The position numbers were made by a program, and so were the translations under genes. Below, piece by piece: positions 16,042-24,820 of a stretch of DNA of 64,000 bases. The notes below the pieces were generated by a model. The model made no database searches. It was not told where the DNA came from and saw nothing but the letters and a program-made list of their open reading frames with translations. The DNA is from JAEMQF01 sp963850525 (lineage in GTDB: Bacteria; Pseudomonadota; Gammaproteobacteria; Burkholderiales; Burkholderiaceae_C): positions 806,001 through 870,000 of the forward strand of contig CAWKLQ010000008.1 of the NCBI GenBank assembly GCA_963850525.1, in the 5' to 3' direction. Each line of letters begins with the position of its first letter. Within the stretch, counting starts at the first letter, position 1.

Positions 16042-16696
16042 GTTGAATCAACCACGCGTGCAGCTCGGCGACCGAATGCGCGACGCAGAGCGGCGCAAAT
16101 CCGTCGAACTCGGCGTGCTCATGGGCACCGTAGCTCACCGCCAGGCTCGCCGTTCCGGCGTTCACCGCAAGCTGCAAGTCGTGCGTCGTGTCGCCGATCA
16201 TCAAGGTGCGCTCGGGCGCCACGCCGAGTTCCTCCATCAATTCGAACAGCATGCGTGGGTTCGGTTTGGACGCGGTCTCATCTGCAGTCCGTGTCGCCTC
16301 GAACATTCCGGCGAGCTGCACGCTTTTCAGCGCTTCGTCCAGACCGCGCCGCGATTTACCCGTGGCCACGGCGAGGCTGTGTTGGCGCTGCTTCAAGTCA
16401 TTCAGCATGACCAGCGCGCCGTCGAACATCAGGATCTCGTGTTGCTTGGCGAAGTAGTGGTGCCGGTAGCGGTCCGCGAGTTCGCGATGGCGTTCGCGCG
16501 GCAGCGTCGGCGCGGCGTGCTGCAGCGCATCCGACAGGCCCAGGCCGATCACAAAACTCGCGTCGCGGCTGCTCGGCACAGGAACACCGACGTCGGCACA
16601 CGCCGCCTGAATGCAACTCGCGATCAGCGCGGTGGAGTCGAATAAGGTGCCGTCCCAATCGAAAGCGATCAGGTCGAAGCGCCGGGCCTTGGTCAT
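16034..16696 (-). CDS. HAD-superfamily phosphatase, phosphoglycolate phosphatase-like
   Basis: 220-residue HAD hydrolase. Motif I is DWDGTLFDS with the nucleophile aspartate, motif II is VATGKSRRGLDEAL, motif III is the lysine in ASKPNPRMLFE, and motif IV is MIGDTTHDLQLAVNAG. This pattern is that of Gph/PGP phosphatases, but substrate specificity cannot be read from the motifs. The ATG at 16696 overlaps the rluC stop (ATGA), so it is translationally coupled behind rluC. Confidence 0.88.
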   Translation of the reverse strand: MTKARRFDLIAFDWDGTLFDSTALIASCIQAACADVGVPVPSSRDASFVIGLGLSDALQHAAPTLPRERHRELADRYRHHYFAKQHEILMFDGALVMLNDLKQRQHSLAVATGKSRRGLDEALKSVQLAGMFEATRTADETASKPNPRMLFELMEELGVAPERTLMIGDTTHDLQLAVNAGTASLAVSYGAHEHAEFDGFAPLCVAHSVAELHAWLIQHA

Positions 16697-17742
16697 GGTT
16701 CGAGGGTCTCCAGGAAAGCCGCACATTCTGCCGGCAAGGGCGACGCCAGCTCCAGGGGCGCGCCACTGGCGGGATGCACGACGCGCAGTTGCAAGGCGTG
16801 CAGGAACATGCCCTCGAAGCGTGCCGCAGCGCCCCGCCCCGCCACGCCCGGCCAGCCAGTGCCGCGCGCGAGGGCCTTGTTCATCTCGAAATCGCCGTAC
16901 TTCGAATCGCCGACGATGGCGTGGCCGGCGTTCGCCAAGTGCACGCGAATCTGGTGGGTGCGCCCGGTCTTGAGGCTCACCTCGAGCAAGGTGAATCCGG
17001 CAAAGCGGCGCTGCACCTTGACGAGCGTGATCGAGCGGCGCGCTTCGTCGTGGTCGGCGTCGACGACACGAACGCGGCGTTCGCCTTGTGCGTTGAGCGT
17101 CTTCAGCAAGGCGACGTCGATGACTTTGAGCTTGTCCGGCCAGGCGCCCGCGACGAGCGCCAGATAGGTCTTGGCCACACCTTTGTCGCGCAGCCGAAAC
17201 TGGTCTTGCAAGCCAAGCAGGCTCGCGCGCTTGCGCGCGACGAGCAGCACGCCCGACGTTTCCTTGTCCAGGCGATGCACGAGTTCGAGAAACCGCTCAG
17301 CCGGGCGCGCGCGGCGCAGCTGTTCGATGACGCCGTAGCTCACGCCGCTGCCACCATGCACGGCAACGCCTGCGGGTTTGTCGATCGCGATCAGGTGTTC
17401 GTCTTCGAAGAGGATCGCAAATTCCCGAGGCGGCACGGCCTGCGGGTCCCCGGTGGCGGCGACGCGCACCGGCGGCACGCGAATCTTGTCATCGAGCGCG
17501 AGCCGGGTATCGGCGGCGGCGCGCCCCTGATTGACACGGACCTCGCCGCTGCGAATCACGCGGTGCACGTGGCTCTTCGGCACGCCCTTGAGCAGCTTGA
17601 TGAGGAAGTTGTCGAGGCGCTGCCCCGCCGAGCCTTCGTCGATGCGGACATAGTGCACGCTCGGGCCCGCGGCCTTGGGCCCAGCTGCCGCAGGAGCTGA
17701 GCGTGGCGCCGCGCCCTTGACCCCTATAATGCGCTGCACCAC
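16693..17742 (-). CDS. rluC: 23S rRNA pseudouridine synthase RluC
   Basis: Makes pseudouridines in 23S rRNA (positions 955/2504/2580 in E. coli). The N-terminal S4 domain (GQRLDNFLIKLLKGVPKSHVHRVIRSGEVRVNQG) is followed by the RluA-type catalytic domain with HRLDKETSGVLLVARK, which contains the catalytic aspartate, and then KTYLAL and TGRTHQIRVHLANAGHAIVGD. The frame stays open to 17940, but family similarity begins near VHYVRIDE. A GTG at 17742 gives 349 residues. It is divergent from rne, the common arrangement in proteobacteria. Confidence 0.92.
   Translation of the reverse strand: MVQRIIGVKGAAPRSAPAAAGPKAAGPSVHYVRIDEGSAGQRLDNFLIKLLKGVPKSHVHRVIRSGEVRVNQGRAAADTRLALDDKIRVPPVRVAATGDPQAVPPREFAILFEDEHLIAIDKPAGVAVHGGSGVSYGVIEQLRRARPAERFLELVHRLDKETSGVLLVARKRASLLGLQDQFRLRDKGVAKTYLALVAGAWPDKLKVIDVALLKTLNAQGERRVRVVDADHDEARRSITLVKVQRRFAGFTLLEVSLKTGRTHQIRVHLANAGHAIVGDSKYGDFEMNKALARGTGWPGVAGRGAAARFEGMFLHALQLRVVHPASGAPLELASPLPAECAAFLETLEP
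17725..17730 (+). promoter_or_regulatory. Possible -10 element (TATAAT) for rne
   Basis: A perfect TATAAT on the plus strand lies at the 5' edge of rluC. No good -35 is found at 16-18 bases upstream; TTGACC is only two bases away. If used, the rne messenger would have a leader of about 670 bases. RNase E genes are known to have long leaders used for autoregulation, but that is an analogy, not something shown here. Confidence 0.35.
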
Positions 17743-18406
17743 GTTGTTGCGACCCCTGATTGACCGCGAAGAGTTTAGCCGCGACCCATCAGCGCAGACG
17801 CAGCAATTTGGCCAGGGGCGAGCCGAAGGGCGCGCCCAACCGGTGATGCAACGCATCTCGTGCAGGGCAGGCAGGGCCACTCGATTGGCGCTGCGGCCCG
17901 AGCCCAAGGTGTGGCAGAGCAACGCAAAGAAGGCACCCACCCACTAGGTTTCCCGGTGGGAGACACGAACGGCAGCGATTCGCCGGCGAACCCCGCCGAA
18001 GCCGCTGCCCCATGGCCTCCCACCTCGCGTCAAGTGATCCCATGCGGATGTTGACCCCAGCCCCCCACTCGCTGCCCCTTGTCGAAGCGCGGAATCGGCT
18101 CGATCGCCGATTCAACGCCGCGACCCCCGGCGCAAGGTGGGCTCGGCCGGGCGATCGACGTGCGGCAACGCTGCCCCGGCCTCGCGGCCGCGCGCAGCGC
18201 CGGCACGATGCAGGGTTCACGGCGACGCAAGCGCCAACGCTGCGCGCCGCGCCGGTCTGATTGACCGCCGCCGGCAACGCAGTCCAGGGCGATTCCTTCC
18301 GGGCCTTCCAGCGTTAATCGTGCATCGAAGCGTCGCCCGCGGCCAGGCCGCGGGGACTGTGAGTGAGTGCGCCACGCACGTCGAGGCGCACGGTACAGGA
18401 GTGCAC
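17743..18406. other. rluC-rne intergenic region, probable long rne leader
   Basis: This 660-base stretch has no credible gene; the short frames it contains lack family features or start signals. It is GC-rich and may contain the rluC promoter and a long 5' untranslated leader of rne. I see no recognisable riboswitch or terminator in it. Confidence 0.5.
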
Positions 18407-21385
18407 ATGAAACGCATGCTGATCAACGCGACGCAGCCCGAAGAGCGTCGCCTGGCGATTGTCGAAGGCCAGAAACTGATGGACTTCGAGACTGAAATCG
18501 AAGGCCGAGAACAACGCAAGGGCAACATCTACAAGGCCGTCGTGACGCGCGTCGAGCCCTCGCTCGAAGCGTGTTTTGTCGACTACGGAGAAGACCGCCA
18601 CGGTTTCCTGCCGTTCAAGGAAATATCGCGCAACTACTTCCGTGAAGGTGTGGACGTGCGCACCGCGCGAATCCAGGACGCGATTCGCGACGGCGATCAG
18701 TTGCTCGTGCAGGTGGAAAAGGAAGAGCGCGGCAACAAGGGCGCGGCACTCACGACGATGGTCAGCCTGGCCGGGCGCTACCTGGTGCTGATGCCCAACA
18801 ACCCGCGCGGCGGCGGCGTGAGCCGGCGCATCGAAGGCGAAGACCGCGAAGAGCTCAAGGAAAACCTCGATCAGCTCGACTACCCCAAGGGCATGAGTCT
18901 GATCGCGCGCACCGCAGGAATCGGCCGCACGGCGCCCGAGCTGCAGTGGGACTTGAACTACATGCTCAAGCTGTGGACCGCGATCGACGACGCGGCCAAG
19001 GCCGGCAAAGGCGCGTTCCTGATCTACCAGGAGTCGTCGCTCGTGATTCGCGCGATCCGCGACTACTTCACTGCCGATGTCGGCGAAATTCTCATCGACA
19101 CCGACGACATCTTCGAGCAAGCGAAACAGTTCATGGACCATGTGATGCCCGAGACGGCACACAAGGTGAAGCGCTACCGCGACGACGCGCCGCTGTTCAG
19201 CCGCTTCCAGATCGAGCACCAGATCGAGACCGCGTTTTCGCGCACCGTGAACCTGCCTTCGGGCGGCGCGATCGTCATCGACCACACCGAAGCGCTGGTG
19301 TCGGTGGACGTGAACAGCGCGCGCAGCACGCGCGGCAGCGACATCGAAGAGACCGCGACGCGCACCAACTTGGAGGCGGCGGATGAGATCGCGCGCCAGA
19401 TGCGCTTGCGCGACCTGGGCGGGCTGATCGTCGTCGACTTCATCGACATGGAAGAGTCGAAGAACCGGCGCGAAGTGGAAACGCGCCTGCGCGACGCACT
19501 GCGCCAGGACCGGGCGCGCGTGCAGTTCAGCTCGATCTCGAAATTCGGTTTGCTGGAGCTGAGCCGCCAGCGCTTGCGCCCGGCACTCAGCGAAGGCTCG
19601 CACATCACCTGCCCGCGCTGCAACGGCACCGGCCACATCCGCGACACCGAATCGAGCGCCCTGCAAATCCTGCGCATGGTGCAGGAAGAGTCGATGAAGG
19701 ACAACACCGCCGCCGTGCACGTGCAGGTGCCGGTGGAAGTCACGAGTTTCCTGCTCAACGAGAAGCGCACCGAGATCTCGAAGATCGAACTCAAGCAGCG
19801 CGTCACCGTGCTGCTCGTGCCGAACAAGAACCTCGAGACGCCGAACTATCGCCTGGAGCGCCTGCGCCAGGACGACCCGCGCCTGGACAACTTGCAGGTG
19901 AGCTACAAGATGGTCGACGAGCCCGAAGAAGAAGTCGGGTTCACGCGCCGCGAAAAGGGCAAGGTGAAGCAGGAACCCGTGATCAAGGGCATCTTGCCAG
20001 AGACCCCCGCGCCGGTGGTCGAGCCCAAGCCCGCCCCGGTTGCACCGACGCAGGCTAAGCCTGCGCAAGCACCGCAGGCTGTGCCTGTGGCAGCGGTTTC
20101 GACGAGCCATGAAGGCGGCTTCTTCTCTTGGTTGAAACGCGTCTTCGGTAGCGACACGACACCTGCAGCGGCGCCCGCATCGACCGCGGCAAATGTCGCG
20201 AAGGCACCGGCTGCGGCGGGTGCACCGCGCGGCGAAGGTCGCGGTGACGGACGTGGCGACCGAGGTGGCCGAGGCGGACGCGGTGGACGTGGCGGCGCGC
20301 GCGGTGGTGAGCGCAGCGAGCGAGGCGACAGGACCGAGCGACCGGATCGCGCTGCCCCCGCCCCTGCCGCGGACGGCAGCGACGATCGCAACAAACGCGG
20401 CGAGCGCCCGGACCGTGGTGCGCGCGGCAATCGACCCGAGCGTCCCCAGACCGAGGTCGCGGAGACGCCTGCAAGCGTGGAAGCAACCCGCACCGACGAG
20501 CGCCCGCCGCGCGAAGACAAGGGCGAAGGCCGAGGTGGACCCCGCCCGGAACGTGGCGGTCGCGGCCCGCGCCCTGAGCGCGACCCGCGTCGCACCAAGA
20601 CGCCGCAGGACATCGGCACAGAAGCCATTGCGGATGTCGATGGCGCAGCCCAGGCCGCACTGATTCAGCCGAGTGCCGAAGCGACGCAGGGGCAAAGCGA
20701 AGGCCAACCCGGCCGGCGCCGCGGCCGGCGCGGTGGGCGCGGACGTGACCGCGACGACTCGCGTCAGGCCGAGGGCCAGCTCGGCCTGACAGCGCTTGAT
20801 GACAGCGCCGTGCATGCAAGCGTTGAGCACGATGACGAGCTGCCGACCCAGGCGCACGGCGGTTCCCACCCGGGCAACGGGTCCGCGGAAATTGCCGCGT
20901 TGTCACCTCATGACGCTGCTGCCGCAGAGCCAGATGCCGAACGGCCCGAGGTGCGCCGGCGTGATTCAGGCCGAGACCGACCGCGGCGCGACGACGCCCC
21001 GGCGATGCTGCCCACGCCCAGCGAGCTTGGCGCAGAAGCACCCGCCGCGAGCGGCGACGCCGAGCCGGAATTCGCGCGAAGCGCCGCAACAAGCGACGCA
21101 CCCATGCCGCGTGCCACCGCAGAAGTTGTCTTGGTGCAGCCCTATGAATTGCCGCTGGATCAGTTGCAGCAGGTGGCTGCGGCGAGCGGGCTGGAGTGGG
21201 TCAATTCCGACGCCAACAAGGCGCGCGCGGTCCAGGAAGCGATGGCACGCGAGCCGCAGCCGGTGCACGTGCCACGCGAGCGACCGCCCGTGATGAAAAT
21301 CGACGAAGGTCCGCTCGTGCTGGTCGAAACGCGCAAAGACCTGAGCCAGATCAAATTGCCGTTCGAGACCAGCGAAGCCGGCTGA
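18407..21385 (+). CDS. rne: Ribonuclease E
   Basis: Essential endonuclease for mRNA decay and rRNA processing, 992 residues. The N-terminal catalytic half has the S1 domain (GNIYKAVVTRVEPSLEACFV) and the DNase I-like domain with VSVDVNSARST and GGLIVVDFIDM, which hold the two metal-binding aspartates. The zinc-link CPRCNGTGHIRD permits tetramer formation. From ~550 onward the protein is disordered: proline/alanine linkers, then arginine/glycine-rich RNA-binding tracts and the conserved betaproteobacterial C-terminus ending KLPFE. ATG 18407 has an AGGAG site five bases upstream. Confidence 0.96.
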   Translation: MKRMLINATQPEERRLAIVEGQKLMDFETEIEGREQRKGNIYKAVVTRVEPSLEACFVDYGEDRHGFLPFKEISRNYFREGVDVRTARIQDAIRDGDQLLVQVEKEERGNKGAALTTMVSLAGRYLVLMPNNPRGGGVSRRIEGEDREELKENLDQLDYPKGMSLIARTAGIGRTAPELQWDLNYMLKLWTAIDDAAKAGKGAFLIYQESSLVIRAIRDYFTADVGEILIDTDDIFEQAKQFMDHVMPETAHKVKRYRDDAPLFSRFQIEHQIETAFSRTVNLPSGGAIVIDHTEALVSVDVNSARSTRGSDIEETATRTNLEAADEIARQMRLRDLGGLIVVDFIDMEESKNRREVETRLRDALRQDRARVQFSSISKFGLLELSRQRLRPALSEGSHITCPRCNGTGHIRDTESSALQILRMVQEESMKDNTAAVHVQVPVEVTSFLLNEKRTEISKIELKQRVTVLLVPNKNLETPNYRLERLRQDDPRLDNLQVSYKMVDEPEEEVGFTRREKGKVKQEPVIKGILPETPAPVVEPKPAPVAPTQAKPAQAPQAVPVAAVSTSHEGGFFSWLKRVFGSDTTPAAAPASTAANVAKAPAAAGAPRGEGRGDGRGDRGGRGGRGGRGGARGGERSERGDRTERPDRAAPAPAADGSDDRNKRGERPDRGARGNRPERPQTEVAETPASVEATRTDERPPREDKGEGRGGPRPERGGRGPRPERDPRRTKTPQDIGTEAIADVDGAAQAALIQPSAEATQGQSEGQPGRRRGRRGGRGRDRDDSRQAEGQLGLTALDDSAVHASVEHDDELPTQAHGGSHPGNGSAEIAALSPHDAAAAEPDAERPEVRRRDSGRDRPRRDDAPAMLPTPSELGAEAPAASGDAEPEFARSAATSDAPMPRATAEVVLVQPYELPLDQLQQVAAASGLEWVNSDANKARAVQEAMAREPQPVHVPRERPPVMKIDEGPLVLVETRKDLSQIKLPFETSEAG

Positions 21386-21405
21386 TCGCGCCCGCGCCTG
21401 CGGTG

Positions 21406-22533
21406 ATGCGCACCGTGCCTCTCAACGTCGGCGAGCCAGCCCCCTGGTTCAAGGGCCGCACTTCGAGCGAGCGGGTCTCGTTCCACACCGCGGCCGGGAG
21501 GTATGTGGTGCTGTGCCTGTTCGGCTCCGCAGGCGACCCGCTGGCGGCCGACGTGCTGTCGCGTTTGCTGACGCAGCGCGACCGCTTCGACGACAAGCAC
21601 CTGCTGTTCTTCGGCGTTTCGGTCGACGCCGACGACGAGCGCTTGCAGCGTGTCGCCGACATGCGGCCGGGAATGCGCTACATCTGGGATGCCGATCGCG
21701 CGATCAGTGCGCTGTATGGCGTGATTGCGCAGGATGGCAGCTATGCGCCGCACACTTTTGTGCTCGACCCCACGCTGCGCGTCATGTTGGCGTTGCCGAT
21801 GAAGGAATCGGCGCAAGACCACGTGGCGACATTGCGCAACCTGCTCGACAAGTTGCGCCCCCTGCCTGCAGCGCACCGGGCCCGGCCACAGGCTCCCGTG
21901 CTGGTCGTGCCGCGGGTTTTCGAGCCGGGCCTGTGCAAGGCGCTCATCGACCACTATGAGGCGCGCGGTGGCAACGATTCCGGATTCATGCGCGATCAGG
22001 GTGGCAAGACGGTCGTGGTCGTCGACCACAAACACAAGCGTCGGCGCGACTGCGACATCGTCGACGAGCAACTCATCCGCGCCTGCCGGGTGCGCGTGCA
22101 GGCGCGGCTCGCGCCCGAGGTGCGCAAGGCGTTCCAGTTCGAGGCGACGCGAATGGAGCGCTATATCGTGTCGTGTTACGACGCTGCCGAGTCCGGGCAC
22201 TTCAATCCGCACCGCGACAACACGACCTTGGGCACCGCGCATCGGCGTTTTGCCGTCTCGCTGTTCCTCAACCCGGGCGACTACGAAGGCGGCCTGCTGC
22301 GCTTTCCGGAGTACGGCAATCCGCTGTACAGCGCGCCGCTCGGCGGGGCGATCGTCTTCTCGTGCTCGCTGCTTCACGAGGCGACGACGGTGACGAAGGG
22401 CAAGCGCTACATGTTCGTGCCGTTCCTGCACGACGAAGCGGCGCAGCGCGTGCGCGAGGCGAACGCCAAATACCTTGCCGATTCGAATCGGCAGGATTCC
22501 GATTCGGTGGCACGCCCGTCCCTCGACGGCTGA
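21406..22533 (+). CDS. Redoxin domain fused to 2OG-Fe(II) oxygenase
   Basis: 375 residues with two domains. Residues ~1-160 have a thioredoxin/peroxiredoxin fold (VGEPAPWFKG, RYVVLCLFGSAGDP, FGVSVDADDERLQ, FVLDPTLRV), but the usual peroxidatic TxxC motif is absent. Residues ~170-360 are a prolyl-4-hydroxylase-like oxygenase. The iron-binding H-x-D is in FNPHRDNTT, the distal histidine in SCSLLHEATTV and the likely 2-oxoglutarate-binding lysine/arginine in TKGKRYMFVPF. The oxygenase half is therefore probably active while the redoxin half may be structural. Substrate unknown. It follows rne by 20 bases. Confidence 0.85.
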   Translation: MRTVPLNVGEPAPWFKGRTSSERVSFHTAAGRYVVLCLFGSAGDPLAADVLSRLLTQRDRFDDKHLLFFGVSVDADDERLQRVADMRPGMRYIWDADRAISALYGVIAQDGSYAPHTFVLDPTLRVMLALPMKESAQDHVATLRNLLDKLRPLPAAHRARPQAPVLVVPRVFEPGLCKALIDHYEARGGNDSGFMRDQGGKTVVVVDHKHKRRRDCDIVDEQLIRACRVRVQARLAPEVRKAFQFEATRMERYIVSCYDAAESGHFNPHRDNTTLGTAHRRFAVSLFLNPGDYEGGLLRFPEYGNPLYSAPLGGAIVFSCSLLHEATTVTKGKRYMFVPFLHDEAAQRVREANAKYLADSNRQDSDSVARPSLDG

Positions 22534-22554
22534 GGCCGGCGTTGCCGGGAAGAA

Positions 22555-23610
22555 TCAAGGCAGGCGTTCGAGCGCGTGCTGGTAATGCGGGTCGTGCATC
22601 AACTCGTCCCACGCCAGTGGCGCGGTTCGCGGCAGCAGGCTCAGCCGGCGCGCTTCGCTGTCGGCGTCCTGTTGCCATCGATTCGCTTCGAGCGCCCAAA
22701 CCAGACCGTCCAGCAAGGCGTCGACGGCTTCGCCACCGTCCTCCGATTGATTGCAGAGCAGCACCATGTCGCAACCCGCGGCCAGCGCAAGCGCTGCCGC
22801 TTCGGCGTAGCTGAGCTCGCGGCCATTGAGTGAGCGTGCGCCGGCCATGCTCAAGTCGTCGCTGAAAATCGCGCCGGTGAAGCCCAGTTGCTGGCGCAGG
22901 ATCTCGTTCAACCAGCGCGGCGAGAAGCCCGCCGGGTGCGAATCGACTTTCGGGTAGACGACATGCGCCGGCATGACGCTCGCCAGGCTCGTGCTGAGCC
23001 ACTCATAAGGCCGCACGTCGTCGGCCAGCAGCACTTTCAGGCTGCGCTTGTCGACGGGTATCTCGACGTGACTGTCGGCCTTGACGAAACCGTGTCCGGG
23101 GAAATGTTTGCCGCAGTTGCCCATTCCGGCGAGCAACAACCCGTGCATCAAGCTTTTCGCGAGCATTGTCGTCACGCGCGCATCGCGGTGAAACGCGCGG
23201 TCGCCGATCACGTTGGAGCCGCCATGGTCCAGGTCGAGCACCGGCGTGAAGCTCAAGTCGACGCCGCAACTGCGCAGCTCGGCGCCCAGCACGTGGCCGC
23301 AGGCAGTCGCGCAATCGGTGGCGGTGAGCGGGTCGCGCATCCACAGTTCGCCGAGCGCGCGCATCGGCGGCAACCAGGTGAACCCGTCGCTGCGAAAGCG
23401 CTGCACACGCCCGCCTTCGTGGTCCACGCAAATCAGCAAGTCGTCGCGGATCGCCTTGACTTGACTCGTCAGCTCGAGCAACTGGCGCCGGTTCTCCCAA
23501 TTGCGCGCGAACAGGATCAAGCCGCCCGTGAGCGGATGGCGCAGCCGGCTCCGGTCGGCGTCGGTGAGCGTGAGGCCGGCGATGTCGAGGATGACGGGAG
23601 CGTGGCTCAT
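22555..23610 (-). CDS. nagZ: Beta-N-acetylhexosaminidase NagZ
   Basis: Cytoplasmic glycoside hydrolase family 3 enzyme that removes N-acetylglucosamine from anhydro-muropeptides in cell-wall recycling. It is 351 residues. The GH3 signature GNCGKHFPGHGFVKADSHVE (containing the catalytic-loop histidine) and the nucleophile aspartate in AIFSDDLSMAGA are present, with CVDHEGGRVQRFR early on. The ATG overlaps the acpS stop (ATGA). It is the last gene of the recO-pdxJ-acpS-nagZ chain. Confidence 0.95.
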   Translation of the reverse strand: MSHAPVILDIAGLTLTDADRSRLRHPLTGGLILFARNWENRRQLLELTSQVKAIRDDLLICVDHEGGRVQRFRSDGFTWLPPMRALGELWMRDPLTATDCATACGHVLGAELRSCGVDLSFTPVLDLDHGGSNVIGDRAFHRDARVTTMLAKSLMHGLLLAGMGNCGKHFPGHGFVKADSHVEIPVDKRSLKVLLADDVRPYEWLSTSLASVMPAHVVYPKVDSHPAGFSPRWLNEILRQQLGFTGAIFSDDLSMAGARSLNGRELSYAEAAALALAAGCDMVLLCNQSEDGGEAVDALLDGLVWALEANRWQQDADSEARRLSLLPRTAPLAWDELMHDPHYQHALERLP

Positions 23611-24023
23611 GATGAACTTTCTGCGTCTTGTGCGTTGGTTTCGACGACGACGAAGCTCGCCGCGTATTCGGCTTCGTCGCTGATGCTGACGTGGGCGCGC
23701 AGGCCCCGTGCATTGAACCAGTTCGCGAGCTCACCGTGCAAGCGGATCACGGGCTTGCCGCTTTGCGCCTTGACGATTTCGCACGCTTGCCACGTCATGG
23801 GGCTGCGCATTCCGAGGCCAATTGCCTTGGAGAACGCTTCCTTGGCGGAAAAACGCGTCGCCAAAAAACTGATGCCCCGCTGCGCCAGCTTGCGCGAACG
23901 GGCGTGGAAGAGTTCGAGTTCGCTGGGGCCAAGCACGCGCTGCACAAAACGCTCGCCGCGCCGGCCGAACACCGCGGCGATGCGCCGCGTGTCGCAGATG
24001 TCGGTGCCGATGCCGTAGATCAC
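23607..24023 (-). CDS. acpS: Holo-[acyl-carrier-protein] synthase
   Basis: Transfers the 4'-phosphopantetheine arm of CoA to apo-ACP. At 138 residues it shows the AcpS hallmarks: GIGTDICDTRRI with the magnesium-binding aspartate, FLATRFSAKEAFSKAIGLGM with the second acidic ligand, and HVSISDEAEYAASFVV. It overlaps both pdxJ (start) and nagZ (stop) by ATGA. Its substrates include the AcpP encoded at 37319-37561 and possibly the carrier at 63406. Confidence 0.95.
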   Translation of the reverse strand: MIYGIGTDICDTRRIAAVFGRRGERFVQRVLGPSELELFHARSRKLAQRGISFLATRFSAKEAFSKAIGLGMRSPMTWQACEIVKAQSGKPVIRLHGELANWFNARGLRAHVSISDEAEYAASFVVVETNAQDAESSS

Positions 24024-24820
24024 AGGGCTGCTGCGCGGCGCGCGCGCACCGCTTCGGCCTGAAAGTCGCCCACCGCCTGGCGCAGGCCGACGAATACGGC
24101 GTGGCCGATCAAGGCGTGGCCGATGTGCAGTTCGGCCACATCAGTGAGTGCTGCGACTTGCGCCGTGCTGCTCGCGAACGGCGGCGCTACGGTCTGGCTC
24201 CACAGCGCCAGCCCGTGGCCGGCGTGGGTTCGAAGGCCCAGCGCCCGGGCGAGCTGCAGGCCCTGTTTCAAGCGCTCCAGTTCCGCGTGCATGCGTTGCA
24301 CGTCTCGCGCCCACCACGCATTGCCGAAAGCGCCGGTATGCAACTCCACGCACGGCGCGCCGCAGCGCGCGCTGGCTTCGATCTGCTGCGCATCGGCGCC
24401 GATGAACAGCGAAACCCGGCAGCCCGCGGCGGCGAGCCTCTCGCACGCGGCTTGGACTCGGCCGGACTGGCCGGCCACGTCGAGGCCACCTTCCGTCGTC
24501 ACCTCCTGGCGGCGCTCGGGAACGAGGCACACGTGCTCCGGGCGAGTGCGCTCGATGATGGCGAGCATCTCGTCCGTGACAGCGGCCTCGAAGTTCAGCG
24601 GCACGTGAAGCCGGGCCTTCAGGCGAACGACGTCGTCATCGTTGATGTGGCGCCGATCTTCGCGAAGGTGAAACGTGATGATGTCCGCACCAGCTTCTGC
24701 CGCGAGCACGGCCGCCTCGACGGGATCCGGGTAGGCGCCGCCGCGCGCGTTGCGCAGCGTGGCCACGTGGTCAATGTTCACGCCCAGCAGTGGCGCGTGC
24801 GACGCGGCAGTGAAGTTCAT
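24020..24820 (-). CDS. pdxJ: Pyridoxine 5'-phosphate synthase
   Basis: Condenses 1-deoxyxylulose 5-phosphate with 3-amino-2-oxopropyl phosphate in vitamin B6 synthesis. It has 266 residues; LGVNIDHVATLRNARGGAYPDP, ITFHLREDRRHINDDDV, LNFEAAVTDEML, VPERRQEVTTEGGLD and THAGHGLAL are family-defining. ATG 24820 overlaps the recO stop as ATGA; the open frame continues upstream into recO but without similarity. Confidence 0.96.
   Translation of the reverse strand: MNFTAASHAPLLGVNIDHVATLRNARGGAYPDPVEAAVLAAEAGADIITFHLREDRRHINDDDVVRLKARLHVPLNFEAAVTDEMLAIIERTRPEHVCLVPERRQEVTTEGGLDVAGQSGRVQAACERLAAAGCRVSLFIGADAQQIEASARCGAPCVELHTGAFGNAWWARDVQRMHAELERLKQGLQLARALGLRTHAGHGLALWSQTVAPPFASSTAQVAALTDVAELHIGHALIGHAVFVGLRQAVGDFQAEAVRARRAAAL

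Noticed and set aside
15793..16410. 205-codon plus-strand frame opposite the Rieske and HAD genes
   Set aside because: Antisense to two genes with intact catalytic motifs; translation is low-complexity arginine/alanine-rich sequence.
17717..17730. TTGACC plus TATAAT as a complete promoter
   Set aside because: The two elements are only two bases apart, so they cannot be a -35/-10 pair; only the -10 is listed, at low confidence.
18314..20869. 851-codon minus-strand frame inside rne
   Set aside because: Antisense shadow of rne; alanine/arginine-rich translation without motifs, while rne has clear catalytic motifs on the plus strand.
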